A stretch of DNA of 5,656 nucleotides from an uncultured Oscillospiraceae bacterium (GTDB lineage: Bacteria > Bacillota > Clostridia > Oscillospirales > Ruminococcaceae): NCBI GenBank assembly GCA_958427155.1, contig CAUABB010000106.1, positions 1 through 5,656 on the forward strand. The letters run 5' to 3'. A program made the position numbers and the translations under genes. This document shows, piece after piece, positions 1 to 5,568 of the stretch (its first letter is position 1; each line of letters begins with the position of its first letter). The notes beneath the pieces are model-generated. The model made no database searches and was not told where the DNA came from. It saw nothing but the letters and a program-made list of their open reading frames with translations.

Positions 1-14
1 CTCCTCCGGTTTTT
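1..14. other. Window-edge signal: half terminator or outward SD
   Basis: The window opens with ctcctccggttttt. Read on the plus strand this looks like the 3' arm and T-tract of a rho-independent terminator whose 5' arm lies outside the window. Read on the minus strand it is an A-run followed by CCGGAGGAG, which would be a strong Shine-Dalgarno for a gene starting just left of base 1. A possible minus-strand promoter fits the second reading: TTGTTT at 66-71 and TAAAAT at 43-48, with a 17-base spacer. The sequence here cannot decide between them. Apart from these signals I see no gene in 1-175. Confidence 0.35.
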
Positions 15-175
15 AGACAAAAATAATGTGGTATCAGCCTTTATTTTACCGTAAAAGGGGCAGAAAAACAAGCAGTTGGAAGTAGCGGGGCGATTTCAAA
101 AGAAAAACTGTCAATTTTACCGGAAAACAGTGGGATTATCAGACGAAATTTTAAGGTAGTAATACGGAAAAGTAA

Positions 176-204
176 TTGCGCCGGCGCTTGCCTTTTGATA
201 TAAT
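176..204 (+). promoter_or_regulatory. Sigma-A promoter of purA (extended -10)
   Basis: A TATAAT -10 box (199-204) is preceded by TGA, giving an extended TGnTATAAT element. TTGCGC (176-181) sits 17 bases upstream as a weak -35 (3 of 6 matches), which fits an extended -10 promoter. Transcription would start near 211 and leave a leader of about 65 bases. A perfect 10-bp palindrome, GCGCCGGCGC (178-187), overlaps the -35 box and the spacer. I see no purine riboswitch-like fold in the leader. Confidence 0.7.
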
Positions 205-275
205 AGATAAGGTTTTGGAGTTGATTCGAAACCTGTTTGTAAAAACCATATGTAAAAACGAAAAGAGGAACTCAA

Positions 276-1550
276 ATGCCATCTAAAGTAGTTGTCGGCG
301 TGCAATGGGGAGACGAGGGAAAAGGAAAGGTTATTGATATCCTTGCCTCTCGTGCGGATGTTGTTGTGCGTTCCCAGGGCGGGAATAATGCAGGCCACAC
401 CGTTAAGAGCGGTGATGAGGTTTATAAACTCCACCTGATTCCGTCCGGGATCCTTTATAAAGGCGTGAAGTGTTATATTGGATGCGGCGTTGTAATTGAT
501 CCCCAGGATATTCTCAAAGAAATCGACGGTCTGACGCAGCGAGGCGTGGACTGTGGAAATTTAAGAATTGACCCGCGGGCACATATCATTATGCCGTGGC
601 ACAGGAAACTCGACGGTCTGAGTGAAAAAGCGCTTGGAGACAGTCAGATCGGTACTACTGGCCGCGGAATCGGTCCGTGCTATATGGATAAATACGAAAG
701 AAGCGGGATCCGGCTGTATGATCTTGTCCATGAGGATATTTTTGTCCGGAAGGCAAAGGCGGTTGGAAAACTGAAAAACGAGATTATCACAAAGATTTAC
801 GGTGGAGAACCGCTGGATGTAGACGCTATTATTCAAGAGTACCAGGAATATGCAAAACGCCTTTCCTATTATGTAGACGATGTTTCAGTCCTGACCGATC
901 GGGCGATCCAGGAGGGAAAAGAAATTCTTTTTGAAGGAGCGCAGGCGACCCTGTTGGATATTGATTTTGGCACATATCCTTATGTTACTTCCTCTCACCC
1001 GGTTTCAGGCGGCGCCGCTATCGGCGCGGGAGTAGGACCAAACCGGCTCGGGGAGATTATAGGGGTCGCTAAGGCTTATACCACCCGTGTGGGAGCCGGT
1101 CCGTTCCCGACGGAGCTCAACGATGAAACAGGCGATCTAATCCGAAACCGCGGGCACGAATTTGGCACTACTACCGGCCGTCCCAGAAGAACAGGCTGGT
1201 TTGACGCCGTCCTGATTCGGCATGCGGTTCGTGTTAATGGGCTTGACTGCCTTGCGGTCAATAAATTTGATACTTTAAGCGGGCTTGATACCTTAAAGGT
1301 TTGTGTGGCCTATAAAAAGGCGGATGGAACTGTTTTAACGGAGTATCCTTGCGATATTAATGAGCTGGAAGGCGCTGTCCCTGTTTATGAAGAAGTCAAA
1401 GGCTTTACGGGGGATCTTTCCACCTGTAAGACGTTTGACGAGCTTCCGCAGGCCTGTAAGGACTATATCCTTTTTCTTGAAAAGATTTGTGGATGCCCGA
1501 TTAAAATGGTTGGCGTAGGTCCTTCCAGAGAGCAAGTCTTAGAGCGTTGA
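276..1550 (+). CDS. purA: Adenylosuccinate synthetase (PurA)
   Basis: This cytosolic enzyme (EC 6.3.4.4) makes adenylosuccinate from IMP, L-aspartate and GTP, the first committed step from IMP to AMP. The 424-residue product has the usual bacterial length and carries the family signatures along its length. QWGDEGKGK at residues 10-18 is the GTP/Mg P-loop with catalytic Asp13. NNAGHT at 37-42 holds the general acid His41. IGTTGRGIGP followed by Y..DK is the IMP-binding signature region. TTTGRPRRTGW lies in the second half and belongs to the conserved substrate-binding region. The chosen ATG has AGAGG at 264-268, seven bases upstream, and reading starts directly into the conserved beta strand, so the start is secure. 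The gene appears monocistronic: its own promoter lies upstream and a strong terminator downstream, and the next gene is convergent. No truncation or frameshift is seen. The purA name follows from the motifs and full-length family character. Confidence 0.98.
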   Translation: MPSKVVVGVQWGDEGKGKVIDILASRADVVVRSQGGNNAGHTVKSGDEVYKLHLIPSGILYKGVKCYIGCGVVIDPQDILKEIDGLTQRGVDCGNLRIDPRAHIIMPWHRKLDGLSEKALGDSQIGTTGRGIGPCYMDKYERSGIRLYDLVHEDIFVRKAKAVGKLKNEIITKIYGGEPLDVDAIIQEYQEYAKRLSYYVDDVSVLTDRAIQEGKEILFEGAQATLLDIDFGTYPYVTSSHPVSGGAAIGAGVGPNRLGEIIGVAKAYTTRVGAGPFPTELNDETGDLIRNRGHEFGTTTGRPRRTGWFDAVLIRHAVRVNGLDCLAVNKFDTLSGLDTLKVCVAYKKADGTVLTEYPCDINELEGAVPVYEEVKGFTGDLSTCKTFDELPQACKDYILFLEKICGCPIKMVGVGPSREQVLER

Positions 1551-1591
1551 ATTAAGCAGTTGCTTTTGTAAGTTTATTTGATTTTTTATAG

Positions 1592-1630
1592 AAAGAACCG
1601 GCCTGAAAAACAGACCGGTTCTTTTTTATT
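1592..1630. terminator. Bidirectional terminator between purA and membrane gene
   Basis: AAAGAACCGG (1592-1601) and CCGGTTCTTT (1615-1624) form a perfect 10-bp stem around an inner CTG/CAG stem and an A5 loop. A T-rich run follows to about 1630, so it works well for purA. On the minus strand the inner C-A mismatch becomes a G-U pair and the 3' side reads TTCTTTCT, so it can also end the convergent gene, whose stop lies about 30 bases away. Confidence 0.9.
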
Positions 1631-1655
1631 TTCAGGTTTTATAAAATTGATAAAA

Positions 1656-2468
1656 TTACTCAGGACGATTCTCCTGTTCCGACGGTGAAGACGGTTCTTC
1701 TTGTTCTGCCGCCTGTGCCGCAGCAGCTTTAGCCGCCTGTTCCCGCTGAAAACGAGCCATGGCTTCGGCGCGCGCCTGCGCTTGCTGCTGTTGATATGCA
1801 AGTTGCACCTGCGCCATAGAGGGTTTGTTTCGAACAGCGAAGAGGCAAGGTCCGATTGCGTAATTGATGAAAATGCAGAGAACTATCATCAGGCCGCAGT
1901 TGCGGGGAGAGCGGTCCTTTAAAATAATGTAAACCGCACGCATCAGGAAAACATAATAGATAATCGCCAGCGTCAGAATAAGCGCTGCTGACAGGAACGC
2001 GAGAAGCGCCGGCGCGATAACCATGGTGTAAGGATCGGCGGAATTGTTTCCCACATACGGCTGATAGTAATTATAGTAGAGCATAAACTGGAACAGGAAG
2101 TCCAGAACCATCGGCAGATAGGTGAGAAGGCCAAACGAAAAGGCGTTGAGGATGATATGAAGCACCAGCAGCGAAACCCTGCGGTGGGTGTTTCGTCCCT
2201 GCGCCTTACCGATTACATCGGCCACCTTACCGAGCAGGTAGAAGTTTATAATCGGAATCCAAGCAATCCCCGGGGCTTTAATCCCCTGGCGTTTTGCCAT
2301 TGAATAAAGCGCAACTGCCTGGAAAATATAACACATAATGCTGAGCAGTATGCCGATGATGGTGGAAATAAACTGAACCATATTCATGGAATAGCCGTTC
2401 CACAGTGTTACGGTCATACCGAAAAATTCACTGAAATCATACCGGAACGAAGGATAATCCATCTCCAT
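1656..2468 (-). CDS. Multi-pass membrane protein, unknown function
   Basis: I do not recognise a named family for this 270-residue protein. After a short polar N-terminus with aromatic residues, hydrophobic segments lie at about residues 31-55, 66-85, 98-133 (probably two helices), 147-180 and 191-212. The segment after the first helix, with MAKRQGIKAPGIAWIP and then N.YLLGKVAD, resembles a motif I associate with uncharacterised Clostridia membrane proteins; this is recollection, not a search. The tail from about residue 213 follows a basic AVRNK turn, so it is probably cytoplasmic. It is rich in Gln, Ala and Glu, could form a coiled coil to about residue 256, and ends in an acidic Pro/Ser stretch. 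The ATG has GGGAGGGG at 2475-2482, six bases upstream; a second ATG at codon 3 is a less well placed alternative. The gene has its own promoter and is separated from the upstream 3D-protein gene by a terminator. No enzyme motif is visible. A transport or scaffold role would be a guess. Confidence 0.85.
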   Translation of the reverse strand: MEMDYPSFRYDFSEFFGMTVTLWNGYSMNMVQFISTIIGILLSIMCYIFQAVALYSMAKRQGIKAPGIAWIPIINFYLLGKVADVIGKAQGRNTHRRVSLLVLHIILNAFSFGLLTYLPMVLDFLFQFMLYYNYYQPYVGNNSADPYTMVIAPALLAFLSAALILTLAIIYYVFLMRAVYIILKDRSPRNCGLMIVLCIFINYAIGPCLFAVRNKPSMAQVQLAYQQQQAQARAEAMARFQREQAAKAAAAQAAEQEEPSSPSEQENRPE

Positions 2469-2474
2469 TGCGTT

Positions 2475-2504
2475 CCCCTCCCTTATTTCATTTCAAGGCT
2501 CCTT
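2475..2504 (-). promoter_or_regulatory. Leader with SD-ATG-AAA-TAA minigene and true SD
   Basis: On the minus strand an ideal Shine-Dalgarno, AAGGAG (2499-2504), stands seven bases before ATG AAA TAA (2483-2491), a two-codon reading frame. The stop codon abuts the second Shine-Dalgarno, GGGAGGGG (2475-2482), that serves the membrane protein gene. Ribosomes could start on the minigene and reinitiate, or the minigene could lower expression. It may equally be chance. The first SD also lies inside a CAAGG-AG-CCTTG inverted repeat. Confidence 0.4.
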
Positions 2505-2538
2505 GCCAATTTTTGCTCGGCAGAAGCTTTGCGGGTAC

Positions 2539-2567
2539 ATTATAGCACACCTTATTTGAAAATACAA
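2539..2567 (-). promoter_or_regulatory. Extended -10 promoter of the membrane protein gene
   Basis: On the minus strand TGCTATAAT (2539-2547) is a perfect extended -10. TTGTAT (2562-2567) lies 17 bases upstream of the TATAAT as a weak -35. Transcription would begin near 2532, giving a leader of about 63 bases. The promoter sits directly behind the terminator of the upstream 3D-protein gene, which supports independent transcription. Confidence 0.75.
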
Positions 2568-2572
2568 GAAAG

Positions 2573-2624
2573 GAAAAAGCCCTTTCGTTCCGTCCGCCTG
2601 AAAGCGGTACCGACAGAAAGGGCT
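2573..2624 (-). terminator. Rho-independent terminator of the 3D-protein gene
   Basis: On the minus strand AGCCCTTTC (2616-2624) pairs with GAAAGGGCT (2578-2586), and an inner CCGC/GCGG hairpin is nested in the loop. The stem runs into a T5 tract ending at about 2573. It begins 36 bases after the stop codon of the 3D-domain gene. Confidence 0.88.
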
Positions 2625-2659
2625 AAACCGGCATCATGGATTTTTTATTTCCATTTAAT

Positions 2660-3727
2660 TTAACCAAGAATATAGACATTTACGGTTTTCGCGCCGAAGC
2701 GGCAGCTTTCCGCATAAGTTCCAAAGAAACAGTCCACCAGAACGCGTCCATCCATCAGGGCTGTTCCTGTGTCAGCAGCAATGGCATAGCCATAGATATA
2801 GCTTCCGTCCGCTGACGTAATATAAAGTTTTGTTCCATAAGGAATAACGTTGGGGTTGACCGCAACAGAACCCGGTTTAAGGTATTGTCCGCTGGCACCC
2901 TTAACATTCGGATAACGGCGACTGCTGTAAGCGGTTGCCTTGCCGGTAAGAACACGGCTGTAATTGACTGGAACACCGTTTTCGTCAAGCTCGAAATCTT
3001 CAGGTGGCAGAATTTCAGAAACAATCGGTGTCAAACTGGTGCCAAGAAGCTGTTTCTGTGTTACTGGTTCCGCCACTACTTCATTGGAAAGCAGTTCAGA
3101 ATCTGAAACAACGCCATCTACCAGGGTTTGACGAAAAGTCGCAACCTGTTTTCCTTCTTTACCGACCTGGGTAATCAGTGTCTTACCCTGATACATTGCC
3201 TTGGTTTCTTTTGTTTCCACCTCAAAGGCAATAGCTGTTTCTTCAGTCACCGTCCGATAGGTTACACGGTTAATTACAACTTCCATTCCCGAAACAGCTT
3301 CTTCATAAGGGGAAACGTTGATCAGATCATCGTCGGAAAGAGTAAGACCCGCTTTTTCCAACGCGTCATTTACAGTGCCACGGTTCATTGTTACAGTGAT
3401 AGTTTTCCCGTCGGCTGTAATAGTGACCGGGAAAGCCCTATAAATGGTAAGCTCTGCAATTCCGTTTTCGTCAAAACCACTGAACTCCAGTTCGTCACCC
3501 GGCAGAAGGCCGACTCCTTCATTCTCCAAAATTTCTTCCGCGGACAGATCGCTGTTTGTCGTATAATACTTTAAGACATCCTCATCATCGTAGATATACA
3601 CAACGTTGGTTGCAAACGATATACCGGTTAAGGCGGCAACCATAATTGCGGATACCAGAGCTACGGCGGTAACCCGGAATCGGAACTGATTCCAAATCAC
3701 CGGAAGCTTTTTCCAGAAGGTGCTCAT
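2660..3727 (-). CDS. DUF348-G5-3D cell-wall protein (YabE/Rpf-like)
   Basis: This 355-residue protein is probably anchored in the membrane and acts on peptidoglycan outside the cell. Residues 1-18 are basic and cytoplasmic. Residues 19-40 form a transmembrane segment or uncleaved signal, with no lipobox. A degenerate DUF348-like unit spans about 42-80 and a clear one about 99-155. A G5 domain follows at about 156-230, then a linker rich in Pro and acidic residues. The C-terminal 3D domain runs from GKATAYS (262-268) to the end. Two aspartates expected in the 3D fold are present, Asp319 in AADTG and Asp332 in VDCFF. The first position, usually AVDP in relatives I recall, is AVNP (Asn291). This order matches YabE-type resuscitation-factor homologues of Firmicutes, where 3D resembles the lytic transglycosylase MltA core. 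The start is the ATG at 3727 because AAGGAG (3735-3740) lies seven bases before it; the in-frame ATG at 3763 has no Shine-Dalgarno. The enzyme activity itself is inferred. Confidence 0.92.
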   Translation of the reverse strand: MSTFWKKLPVIWNQFRFRVTAVALVSAIMVAALTGISFATNVVYIYDDEDVLKYYTTNSDLSAEEILENEGVGLLPGDELEFSGFDENGIAELTIYRAFPVTITADGKTITVTMNRGTVNDALEKAGLTLSDDDLINVSPYEEAVSGMEVVINRVTYRTVTEETAIAFEVETKETKAMYQGKTLITQVGKEGKQVATFRQTLVDGVVSDSELLSNEVVAEPVTQKQLLGTSLTPIVSEILPPEDFELDENGVPVNYSRVLTGKATAYSSRRYPNVKGASGQYLKPGSVAVNPNVIPYGTKLYITSADGSYIYGYAIAADTGTALMDGRVLVDCFFGTYAESCRFGAKTVNVYILG

Positions 3728-3734
3728 CCAAAAT

Positions 3735-3740
3735 CTCCTT
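3735..3740 (-). promoter_or_regulatory. Shine-Dalgarno fixing the start of the 3D-protein gene
   Basis: AAGGAG on the minus strand, seven bases ahead of the ATG at 3727. It falls inside the longer open frame that begins at 3763, so it moves the start 12 codons inward and puts the basic, then hydrophobic, anchor at the very N-terminus. Confidence 0.85.
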
Positions 3741-3764
3741 TTTGGGCAATAGCCAAAATCCATT

Positions 3765-3790
3765 TGTTACGATTGTAACCGGTTTGTAGC
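3765..3790. promoter_or_regulatory. Candidate operator at the 3D-gene transcription start
   Basis: Two overlapping patterns occur here. GTTAC-GATT-GTAAC (3766-3779) is a perfect 5-bp inverted repeat. On the plus strand TGTAAC (3774-3779) and TGTAGC (3785-3790) are spaced by five bases, which matches the WalR (YycF) box TGTWAH-N5-TGTWAH in all but one position. WalR controls 3D-domain and other wall hydrolase genes in Bacillus, so the match is suggestive, but short patterns like this arise by chance in AT-rich DNA. Confidence 0.3.
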
Positions 3791-3791
3791 C

Positions 3792-3820
3792 ATTATATGC
3801 ACAATTTGATACCCTGTCAA
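3792..3820 (-). promoter_or_regulatory. Perfect consensus sigma-A promoter of the 3D-protein gene
   Basis: On the minus strand TTGACA (3815-3820) and TATAAT (3792-3797) are separated by exactly 17 bases, so both hexamers match the consensus 6 of 6. Transcription would start near 3785, with a leader of about 58 bases. Such a strong core suggests either high expression or control by a repressor. A palindrome abuts the -35 box and another inverted repeat lies near the start of transcription. Confidence 0.92.
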
Positions 3821-3821
3821 G

Positions 3822-3842
3822 AAATTTGGACGATCCAAATTT
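3822..3842. promoter_or_regulatory. Palindrome abutting the -35 box of the 3D-protein gene
   Basis: AAATTTGGA-CGA-TCCAAATTT is a perfect 9-bp inverted repeat around three bases, one base upstream of the -35 hexamer (about -37 to -57). A degraded relative, AAAATGGA-ACGA-TCCAATTT, lies at 3870-3889, with the centres about 47-48 bases apart. The position suits an activator or repressor site. No protein can be named from the sequence. Confidence 0.5.
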
Positions 3843-3890
3843 GTTGAAAATGCCGAAAGGAAATGATTGAAAATGGAACGATCCAATTTG

Positions 3891-4483
3891 TTTTCGGTCG
3901 AAAAACAAAATTTTTCTGTTTTTCAAGAGAAAAAAAGCAGCAAAGTTTTGATAATTTTACCAAATCGCAAAAAGTTATTTCAATATCATATATTTACAAA
4001 ATAAATAAAAATTTATATTTATATTTAGATATTATCTACAATAATTTTTGAAAAGAACCAGGAAAAGCAAGATTAAAAATCCTGCTTGTATTTTACAATT
4101 TGTATAATTTTTTCTCGTTAAATCAGTGTTTTATCCCACTTAAAAGTAAAATTTGGGAAGAATGTTTTCAACTTTCCCCACCTATAAAAACTTTTCATCT
4201 CTAATTTTAAAATGGCTGATGATGAGACAATATTATTGGTGAAAAAATAAAACGATTCTGAAAATTGTCATTTGATTTTATGATTATAGGGAGAGCTTTC
4301 TTTTTTATTGACTAAGCGAAGAGATAGCATACGGTTATTTAAAAAAAGATACAATTTGTTACTTTTTCAAAACATTTATCTCTAAAACTGGACAACAGAA
4401 TAAAATCATTTTTTAATAGAAATAATAGAAAGATATTTTATCGGAATTTACAGCAGTTAATATTGATATATATAATATAGTAT
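3891..4483. other. Long AT-rich intergenic stretch without a credible gene
   Basis: This stretch is far more AT-rich than the genes around it: only 8 of 60 bases are G or C in 3961-4020, and 12 of 60 in 4021-4080. Open frames are short, lack ribosome binding sites and encode Lys/Asn/Ile/Tyr/Phe-biased peptides that are expected from AT-rich noise. The only structure I can support inside is the hairpin at 4065-4087. It may be a decayed locus, a spacer, or host an unrecognised RNA. Confidence 0.6.
4065..4087. other. Orphan hairpin, possible weak terminator
   Basis: AAGCAAGATT (4065-4074) and AATCCTGCTT (4078-4087) pair over ten positions around an AAA loop. On the minus strand the one mismatch becomes a G-U pair and the stem is followed by TTCC; on the plus strand it is followed by GTATTTTAC. 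No gene ends next to it. It could terminate a small RNA or be a relic. Confidence 0.35.
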
Positions 4484-4515
4484 AAAAGCGCTCCATCTTA
4501 ATATGGAACGCTTTT
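4484..4515 (-). terminator. Terminator of the activating-enzyme gene
   Basis: On the minus strand AAAAGCGTTCCAT (4503-4515) pairs with ATGGAGCGCTTTT (4484-4496) around a six-base loop, with one G-U pair. It lies eight bases past the stop codon and runs into TTTTATA. The same hairpin on the plus strand has a C-A mismatch but a longer T-tract, so it may also act in that direction. Confidence 0.85.
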
Positions 4516-4522
4516 TTATTTT

Positions 4523-5428
4523 TTATTGAACTACCAGTTCGGCATGACATCCAGCAAATAGTTCGGCCATTTCTCTCATCTGTTCTGCGGAAGGTTCCGT
4601 ACAGGTTAACGTATAGGGAACCCCAAGAGATTTATACTTTCCAACACCATAACGGTGGTAAGGGATTAATTCAATTCGTTCCAAAGGCAAATCTTTTAAA
4701 AACGCAGCAATTTTACTGATTTCGTCTGCATTGTGAAAGTCCGGAATAATCGGAACACGAACCCAGATTTTAGCGTTCCGCTGGCAAAGCTCCGTTAAAT
4801 TTTTAAGTATTTTGTCGTTCCGCACGCCGGTGGCTTCCAGGTGTTTTTCCGGCGTAATCATTTTAATGTCATAAAGGAAGAGGTCTGTATTCGGCAGAAT
4901 AGACTCAAACATTTCCCAAAGAACGTTTCCGGCAGTGTCAACTGCCGTATGAAGTCCGTTTTCTTTGCAGCGTTTGAGAATTCCAGAAAGGAAAATATTT
5001 TGAAGAACCGGTTCTCCTCCAGAAAAGGTCACTCCCCCACCGGAACGCTTAAAAAACGCGTGATCCGCGTCCAGAATTTTAAAAAGCTCCTCTTCAGAAT
5101 AGCCTCTTCCGTTGAGTTCCAAAGCGCCCGCGGGGCAGGCGGAAACGCAGGCTCCGCAGCCGGAACAGGCGGCGCGGTTTATAACGTGGCCGGTTTCGTC
5201 AAGCTGATGGCATCCGTTTGGGCAGTTTTCAGCGCAAAGGCCGCAGCCAATGCAGACCGATTCGTTATACCGCAGAACGGCTTGAAAGGGAATACACTCC
5301 GGATTGTGACACCATGCGCAGCGCAGATTACATCCACGAAAGAAGACGGTAGTTCGGATTCCGGGACCATCGTCCAAAGAAAAGGGTTGGATGTTGGTGA
5401 TAAACCCTTGTGGTTTTACTGGATTCAT
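4523..5428 (-). CDS. Glycyl radical enzyme activating enzyme (radical SAM)
   Basis: This cytosolic radical SAM protein uses S-adenosylmethionine and an Fe-S cluster to abstract hydrogen from the conserved glycine of a partner glycyl radical enzyme. With the ATG at 5428 it has 301 residues, normal for the group. GFITNIQPFSLDDGPGIRTT (8-27) is the typical N-terminus. The radical SAM motif CNLRCAWC provides Cys33, Cys37 and Cys40, followed by HNPE. An inserted ferredoxin-like domain has two cluster motifs, Cys59/62/65/69 and Cys88/91/94/98; pyruvate formate-lyase activase lacks it. SGGEP (136-140) binds SAM, and YDIK (186-189), RVPIIP (224-229) and IPYHRYGVGKY (255-265) are further family landmarks. 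The start is chosen over an upstream GTG at 5557 because AGGAAAGGA (5440-5448) precedes this ATG by 11 bases and the longer reading would run through a hairpin. The partner's C-terminus lies just upstream. The partner's substrate, and hence a gene name, cannot be given. Confidence 0.95.
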   Translation of the reverse strand: MNPVKPQGFITNIQPFSLDDGPGIRTTVFFRGCNLRCAWCHNPECIPFQAVLRYNESVCIGCGLCAENCPNGCHQLDETGHVINRAACSGCGACVSACPAGALELNGRGYSEEELFKILDADHAFFKRSGGGVTFSGGEPVLQNIFLSGILKRCKENGLHTAVDTAGNVLWEMFESILPNTDLFLYDIKMITPEKHLEATGVRNDKILKNLTELCQRNAKIWVRVPIIPDFHNADEISKIAAFLKDLPLERIELIPYHRYGVGKYKSLGVPYTLTCTEPSAEQMREMAELFAGCHAELVVQ

Positions 5429-5461
5429 ATTGAATTGATTCCTTTCCTGAGGATAAAGGCA

Positions 5462-5489
5462 TCCGTCTGAAAACGTGTTTTCAGACGGA
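5462..5489. promoter_or_regulatory. Perfect 13-bp inverted repeat between GRE and activase genes
   Basis: TCCGTCTGAAAAC (5462-5474) and GTTTTCAGACGGA (5477-5489) are exact reverse complements separated by two bases. No T-tract follows on either strand, so it is not an ordinary terminator. It lies about 14 bases upstream of the activase Shine-Dalgarno and just downstream of a possible promoter. It may be an operator, a 5' stabilising stem-loop, or an intercistronic hairpin that sets the ratio of GRE to activase. Confidence 0.7.
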
Positions 5490-5506
5490 ATACCTCTCTC
5501 TATACT

Positions 5507-5537
5507 ATTATATATAATAAAACGCAATATCAGTAAA
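5507..5537 (-). promoter_or_regulatory. Possible internal promoter for the activase gene
   Basis: On the minus strand a perfect TATAAT (5507-5512) has TTTACT (5532-5537) upstream, but with a long 19-base spacer. An alternative pair with a 17-base spacer is TTGCGT (5522-5527) with TATAGA (5499-5504). The surrounding DNA is AT-rich, so chance matches are likely. If real, the activase could be made without the GRE and the inverted repeat would sit at the start of the transcript. Confidence 0.35.
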
Positions 5538-5568
5538 GTTAACAGCCGGATTCTCACAATGAAAAGAA

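Noticed and set aside
3128..3574. Open frame of 148 codons opposite the 3D-domain gene
   Set aside because: It lies antisense to a well-supported gene with clear domains, has no recognisable motif, and its composition fits a reverse-strand shadow.
3728..3763. Upstream ATG at 3763 as start of the 3D-domain protein
   Set aside because: No Shine-Dalgarno precedes it, and the AAGGAG for the ATG at 3727 lies inside the extension.
3863..4051. Open frame of 62 codons on the plus strand in the AT-rich gap
   Set aside because: It has no good ribosome binding site, a Lys/Asn/Ile/Tyr/Phe-biased composition typical of translated AT-rich noise, and overlaps the putative operator region.
4447..4517. Plus-strand promoter-like TTTACA-N18-TATAAT (4447-4476) running straight into a hairpin with a T-tract, as a tiny RNA gene
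   Set aside because: The region is a run of A and T where such boxes arise easily, and the hairpin is better explained as the terminator of the minus-strand activase gene, with a G-U pair on that strand and a mismatch on the plus strand.
4841..5470. Open frame of 209 codons opposite the activating enzyme gene
   Set aside because: It is the reverse complement of conserved radical SAM and cluster motifs and has no ribosome binding site or domain of its own.
5462..5489. Resemblance of the inverted repeat to the Neisseria DNA uptake sequence GCCGTCTGAA and its terminator-forming inverted pairs
   Set aside because: Nine of ten bases match, but all genes here look clostridial, only one locus carries it, the first G is replaced by T, and no T-tract follows. 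I treat it as coincidence.
5429..5557. N-terminal extension of the activating enzyme from a GTG at 5557
   Set aside because: The extension would encode the hairpin and promoter-like DNA, has no family resemblance, and the ATG at 5428 has a good Shine-Dalgarno and gives the usual family length.
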